From: Bacteroidota bacterium
GTDB lineage: Bacteria; Bacteroidota; Bacteroidia; Chitinophagales; Chitinophagaceae
Length of the DNA: 64,000 nt
Assembly (NCBI GenBank): GCA_023428755.1
Contig: JAEYWX010000029.1
Coordinates: 186,001 to 250,000, forward strand
Direction of reading: 5' to 3'
Shown here: positions 61,336 through 64,000 of the stretch, in pieces
Layout of the letters: each line of letters opens with the position of its first letter
Position numbering within the stretch: position 1 is the first letter of the stretch
Translations under genes and position numbers: made by a program
Notes under the pieces: model-generated
The model's database searches: none
What the model was told of the DNA's origin: nothing
Seen by the model: only the letters and a program-made list of their open reading frames with translations

Positions 61336-62419
61336 AAACTACAGTGAAACTACCGGCAGTTGCATTTAGCGACTGCTTGGATTTTTTTAAATTATAAAGT
61401 ACTATACTTTTACCAATTAGAGACTCAAATTTTTGCTTCATCTCTACTGGCAAATTGTTTATCAGAACTTGTTTTCCTTGCATTTCCAATTGCAGACCCA
61501 CTGTGTCATTGTTAAAATGACTAACTTTTTCAATTGTACCAAACAGATCATTCACCACTTCAAAATTAATTTGCAACCAAGTGGAATAAAAACTACATGC
61601 TGGTCTGGAAGAACAATACTTACAGTTTTCAACTGAGGGTTTTGCAATTGAAGCGAAATCATTTTTTAAGATGTGTGAATTCATTATCGATAGGAAGCGC
61701 AGCACCTCATTATAAATGTTTTCGCAGTCAGATTCTGTAAATTCAACCTCAACGAATTCATTTGCGAGGGTTACAAGGAATAGAGATTTAGGATAACTTC
61801 CTGTCATTAAAGAATATAAATGAGCATAAATCTTTAGTTGGATCTCATATTCTTTTTTTATGCCTTGCTCTGTTATACCACTTTCATCAATTGAATCAGA
61901 AAATATTTTCCCACTCTTGAAATCTATAATTGTAGTACCAAACTCATTTTCAATTATCAAATCAGCAATACCGATAATACTCTTCTCAGAGTTTTCTAAT
62001 CTCTTTTCAGTATAATACTTATTTGAAGAAGACTTTGAAGTAGAATTGAGCTTTTCTTGCTTTTTTAAAAGAATGCGTTTGACTTGATTTTTCTTTAATG
62101 CAAAATCATTTACAAAATACTTTAGTGGTGTAAAGCTTGATAAACCTCTCTCTTTGAGCTCATTTTCTTTTTTGCCAATTAAGCTAATCCATGTTTCCGA
62201 AAATGTCTGTTCATTATTTACAATTCCTTTTGAAATTAGTTCAATCATATCGTGAATAACAGAACCAAAATGCGCATTCGCATTTGATGGGAGCAACTGC
62301 TTGTAACCAAATGTATTAGCCAATACCAATTTGTAAGGACAGCCTAACGCAGAGTAATATTGACTTGCGGAAATCCGAGTTAGTGTTTTTATTTTATGAT
62401 TACTTAATTTCTCAATCAT
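61328..62419 (-). CDS. PD-(D/E)XK nuclease with Cas4/AddB-type Fe-S cysteines
   Basis: The 363-residue RecB-family nuclease shows His56 in FGSVIHD, Asp153 in GIADLI, the D-x-K core IIDFKSGK (Asp166, Lys168) and the QxxxY motif (Gln194-Tyr198), so it should be active. Cys27, Cys266, Cys269 and Cys275 (CPYK.. and CKYCSSRPAC) are placed as the four [4Fe-4S] ligands of Cas4 and AddB. A C-terminal domain of about 80 residues (280-363) looks like a small OB-fold. It overlaps the upstream drmB-like gene by ATGA and the methyltransferase gene by 8 nt. No cas genes or CRISPR array are in the window. Role inferred: the nuclease arm of the island's defence system. Confidence 0.88.
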   Translation of the reverse strand: MIEKLSNHKIKTLTRISASQYYSALGCPYKLVLANTFGYKQLLPSNANAHFGSVIHDMIELISKGIVNNEQTFSETWISLIGKKENELKERGLSSFTPLKYFVNDFALKKNQVKRILLKKQEKLNSTSKSSSNKYYTEKRLENSEKSIIGIADLIIENEFGTTIIDFKSGKIFSDSIDESGITEQGIKKEYEIQLKIYAHLYSLMTGSYPKSLFLVTLANEFVEVEFTESDCENIYNEVLRFLSIMNSHILKNDFASIAKPSVENCKYCSSRPACSFYSTWLQINFEVVNDLFGTIEKVSHFNNDTVGLQLEMQGKQVLINNLPVEMKQKFESLIGKSIVLYNLKKSKQSLNATAGSFTVVYE

Positions 62420-64000
62420 TTATTCATAATTTTTTCAAAGCACCAGCCAACTCTTCTTTGAAGATTGAAGGTGTCTAAACACTCAAAATCATCATCTATG
62501 TTTCCTCCTTTACTAACAATATATTCGTGTGCCTCACTGATCCTGTTTGTGTACCACGCATCTTCTTCAGGATTTTCTAACTTCCAAAAGGGATGGACAA
62601 TAAGAATAATTTTTCTTCGTCCATTTCTGGCTGAGCCATGCTTTATAGCTGGAAGTCCATCAAAATCAATTATATAATCTTCTTTTAGACTTCCACCTGT
62701 GACAAAAAAGCTTTCAACAAACTGGTCTCTAAGTTTTTTTGCGAATACCAACCAATTCTTCACCTCAATTTCTTCAAAAACTCCGTCTGCACCTGATTTG
62801 TAGTTTTTGTCTTTGAAGATTCTCAAAATTCCTAATCCTAATCGCCAATCTAATAAGCTATGCCAGTTCATGTTTCGATATACCTTCAAGCAATCATAAC
62901 AGGCATCGTTGCACCTACTTTGGTGCTCATCAGAGTGAATTCGTTTAATATAAGTATCTACAGATTTTGGCTGCAATGCTTCATCAAGAATTTGTTCAAA
63001 TTCTTCATAAAGCTTCCTAACAAAGCCTGAACCATTAGGTAATTCATCCGTTAGAATTATCTCAGCCACATTCTTTTTCACTACATCAACAATTTCTCGT
63101 TTTGTAATGTCGGCAATTTCAATTTCAGTGGGATCAACGTCCAATATGTCCGCTAAAACTCGTTGAAGTAAAAATGCACTTGAATAAAATCCTGCTCTAA
63201 CACCCAAGCTTTGTCTCTCAAAATAATTTGGATTTTCTTTCAGATTGAACATGTCCAATTGCAATTCAGGAGGTACAGAAGTCGGATAAAATTTTAGGAT
63301 TTCTGTTTTCTTATTTATCGCAAGTGCTATTGGCTGTTCCTGAATTCTGTTTGCAAACTCAATGCTATAGCCATCTTCATTAGTAAATGGATTATTTGTA
63401 CCATTAGGGGGCGGAACGATAGAGTCCAGAATCCATTGATTTTTAAATGTAAACGATTTCCGAGTTTCAGGATTAAAATTTTTCACATCATAATAGCTGC
63501 CTGTATAAAACTTATCACCGTTGGTATTTATTCTCCATGTTACATCTTTATCTGAAATTATAAGTTTAGTATTGGCTACATTTTTATCGTCTCTCTTTGC
63601 ATCAGCTTCGGTAGAACGATCTGCATAAATTGGTGGTCTATTTGTTACAAAATCTGCTTCATCTCTATTGTCGGATCCTAAGAGGAAATTGCTTCTATAT
63701 GCTTTAGGTGATTTAACTCTGAACTTTCCATATGTGTATGTATCAAAGTTGCCGCAATCAGGGCACTGCTGATTTACCGGTTCGTCATCATCACTAAATG
63801 ATTTGTTGTAGCCGCACTTTTTACATCTTTCCATCCATCTGCTTAAGTAGAAAGGCGAATTTTCCGTTGAATCGTCTGCTTTATTTATAAGTACATCTTT
63901 CCCTTTATCGCTTAGTTTTATAATATCTGAAGTAAAACCAATGGACTGATAAATCGCTTTATCTTTTGTTTTTTGTGCGCCGGGGGCAAATTCGTAAACA
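62416..64000 (-). CDS. DrmB-like DUF1998 protein (5' end outside window)
   Basis: The reading frame is open to the right edge, giving at least 527 residues; the ATG at 63834 is internal. Before it the protein reads VYEFAPGAQKTKDKAIYQSI, the conserved E-[FY]-A-P-G-[AS] segment of DrmB-type proteins. A zinc ribbon follows (CxxC-16-CxxC, from MERCKKCGYN). The C-terminal third is a DUF1998 domain with GFYSSAFLLQRVLAD, DELPNGSGFVRKLYEEFEQILDEAL, and the final RCNDACYDCLKVYRN..WHSLLDWRLG Cys-rich motif. DrmB is the partner of the DrmA helicase in DISARM. The gene is coupled (ATGA) to the nuclease gene. Confidence 0.85.
   Translation of the reverse strand, partial: VYEFAPGAQKTKDKAIYQSIGFTSDIIKLSDKGKDVLINKADDSTENSPFYLSRWMERCKKCGYNKSFSDDDEPVNQQCPDCGNFDTYTYGKFRVKSPKAYRSNFLLGSDNRDEADFVTNRPPIYADRSTEADAKRDDKNVANTKLIISDKDVTWRINTNGDKFYTGSYYDVKNFNPETRKSFTFKNQWILDSIVPPPNGTNNPFTNEDGYSIEFANRIQEQPIALAINKKTEILKFYPTSVPPELQLDMFNLKENPNYFERQSLGVRAGFYSSAFLLQRVLADILDVDPTEIEIADITKREIVDVVKKNVAEIILTDELPNGSGFVRKLYEEFEQILDEALQPKSVDTYIKRIHSDEHQSRCNDACYDCLKVYRNMNWHSLLDWRLGLGILRIFKDKNYKSGADGVFEEIEVKNWLVFAKKLRDQFVESFFVTGGSLKEDYIIDFDGLPAIKHGSARNGRRKIILIVHPFWKLENPEEDAWYTNRISEAHEYIVSKGGNIDDDFECLDTFNLQRRVGWCFEKIMNK

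Noticed and set aside
61328..62419. Cas4 of a CRISPR-Cas system
   Set aside because: Cysteines and the nuclease core are Cas4/AddB-like, but there are no cas1/cas2 genes and no CRISPR array in the window, and the protein is longer than typical Cas4. The operon partners point to DISARM-like defence instead.

Overview
The window is about 60 kb of chromosomal backbone from a Bacteroidota bacterium, most likely of the Chitinophagaceae type, followed by the first 4 kb of a horizontally acquired defence island. Signs of Bacteroidota are promoters of the TTTG / TAnnTTTG type, start codons preceded by A-rich rather than Shine-Dalgarno sequence, T9SS-like C-terminal sorting domains, a fused branched-chain dehydrogenase E1, and families typical of the phylum (DUF2807, DUF3857, DUF5916, Haem_bd, MORN-variant proteins). 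The genus is an inference from overall gene content.

Layout. 1-2.7 kb: tail of a nitrous-oxide-reductase maturation cluster (nosD end, nosF, nosY) continuing into a cupin and a group III truncated haemoglobin. 2.8-9 kb: fasciclin lipoprotein, lpxB, two secreted proteins, surE plus a small membrane protein, and a LexA/CI-like repressor. 9-21 kb: a large DUF5916 outer-membrane protein, an HDAC-fold deacetylase, DNA-repair genes (PdeM-type phosphoesterase, Lhr-type DEXH helicase, a 53-residue DUF2256 gene), a periplasmic binding protein, guaA and a DUF2807 lipoprotein. 21-31.7 kb: a promoter/terminator pair with no ORF (candidate small RNA), a 100-bp palindromic repeat, then a retropepsin-like protease overlapping a four-module glycogen-binding-type protein, a beta-barrel protein, ThuA, LamG and M14 proteins, rpsT and a GH3 enzyme. 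31.9-44 kb: sucA and odhB (2-oxoglutarate dehydrogenase E1 and E2) on either side of a 1096-residue TPR/MORN protein and two DUF3857 proteins, one of which has lost its transglutaminase catalytic residues; a frameshifted T9SS-cargo pseudogene lies just before odhB. 44-60 kb: rRNA methyltransferase, subtilase, mnmA, ssb, radC, prs, rplY, pth, an FAH-family hydrolase, fused 2-oxo acid dehydrogenase E1, a TauE-type transporter and small membrane proteins.

At 60,019-60,060 there is the 3' half only of a tRNA-Met(CAT) gene, cut exactly in the anticodon loop and followed by its terminator. This is the signature of an attachment site. Beyond it, base composition is visibly more AT-rich, and three overlapping minus-strand genes run from outside the window towards the att site: a DrmB-like DUF1998 protein (cut by the window edge), a PD-(D/E)XK nuclease with Cas4/AddB-type cysteines, and a DNA (cytosine-5) methyltransferase. 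This resembles a DISARM anti-phage system in which the usual phospholipase-D-type DrmC is replaced by an Fe-S PD-(D/E)XK nuclease. It is the most interesting object in the window.

The backbone also carries several kinds of dispersed repeat: two-hairpin GAGCG..GTCGA elements, a GGGCTAAAGCCC palindrome, a CACCTATAAGGTTTGC inverted repeat and a seven-base tandem repeat before lpxB. Start codons given here were often moved inward from the longest open frame where a signal peptide, family N-terminus or promoter made this clear.
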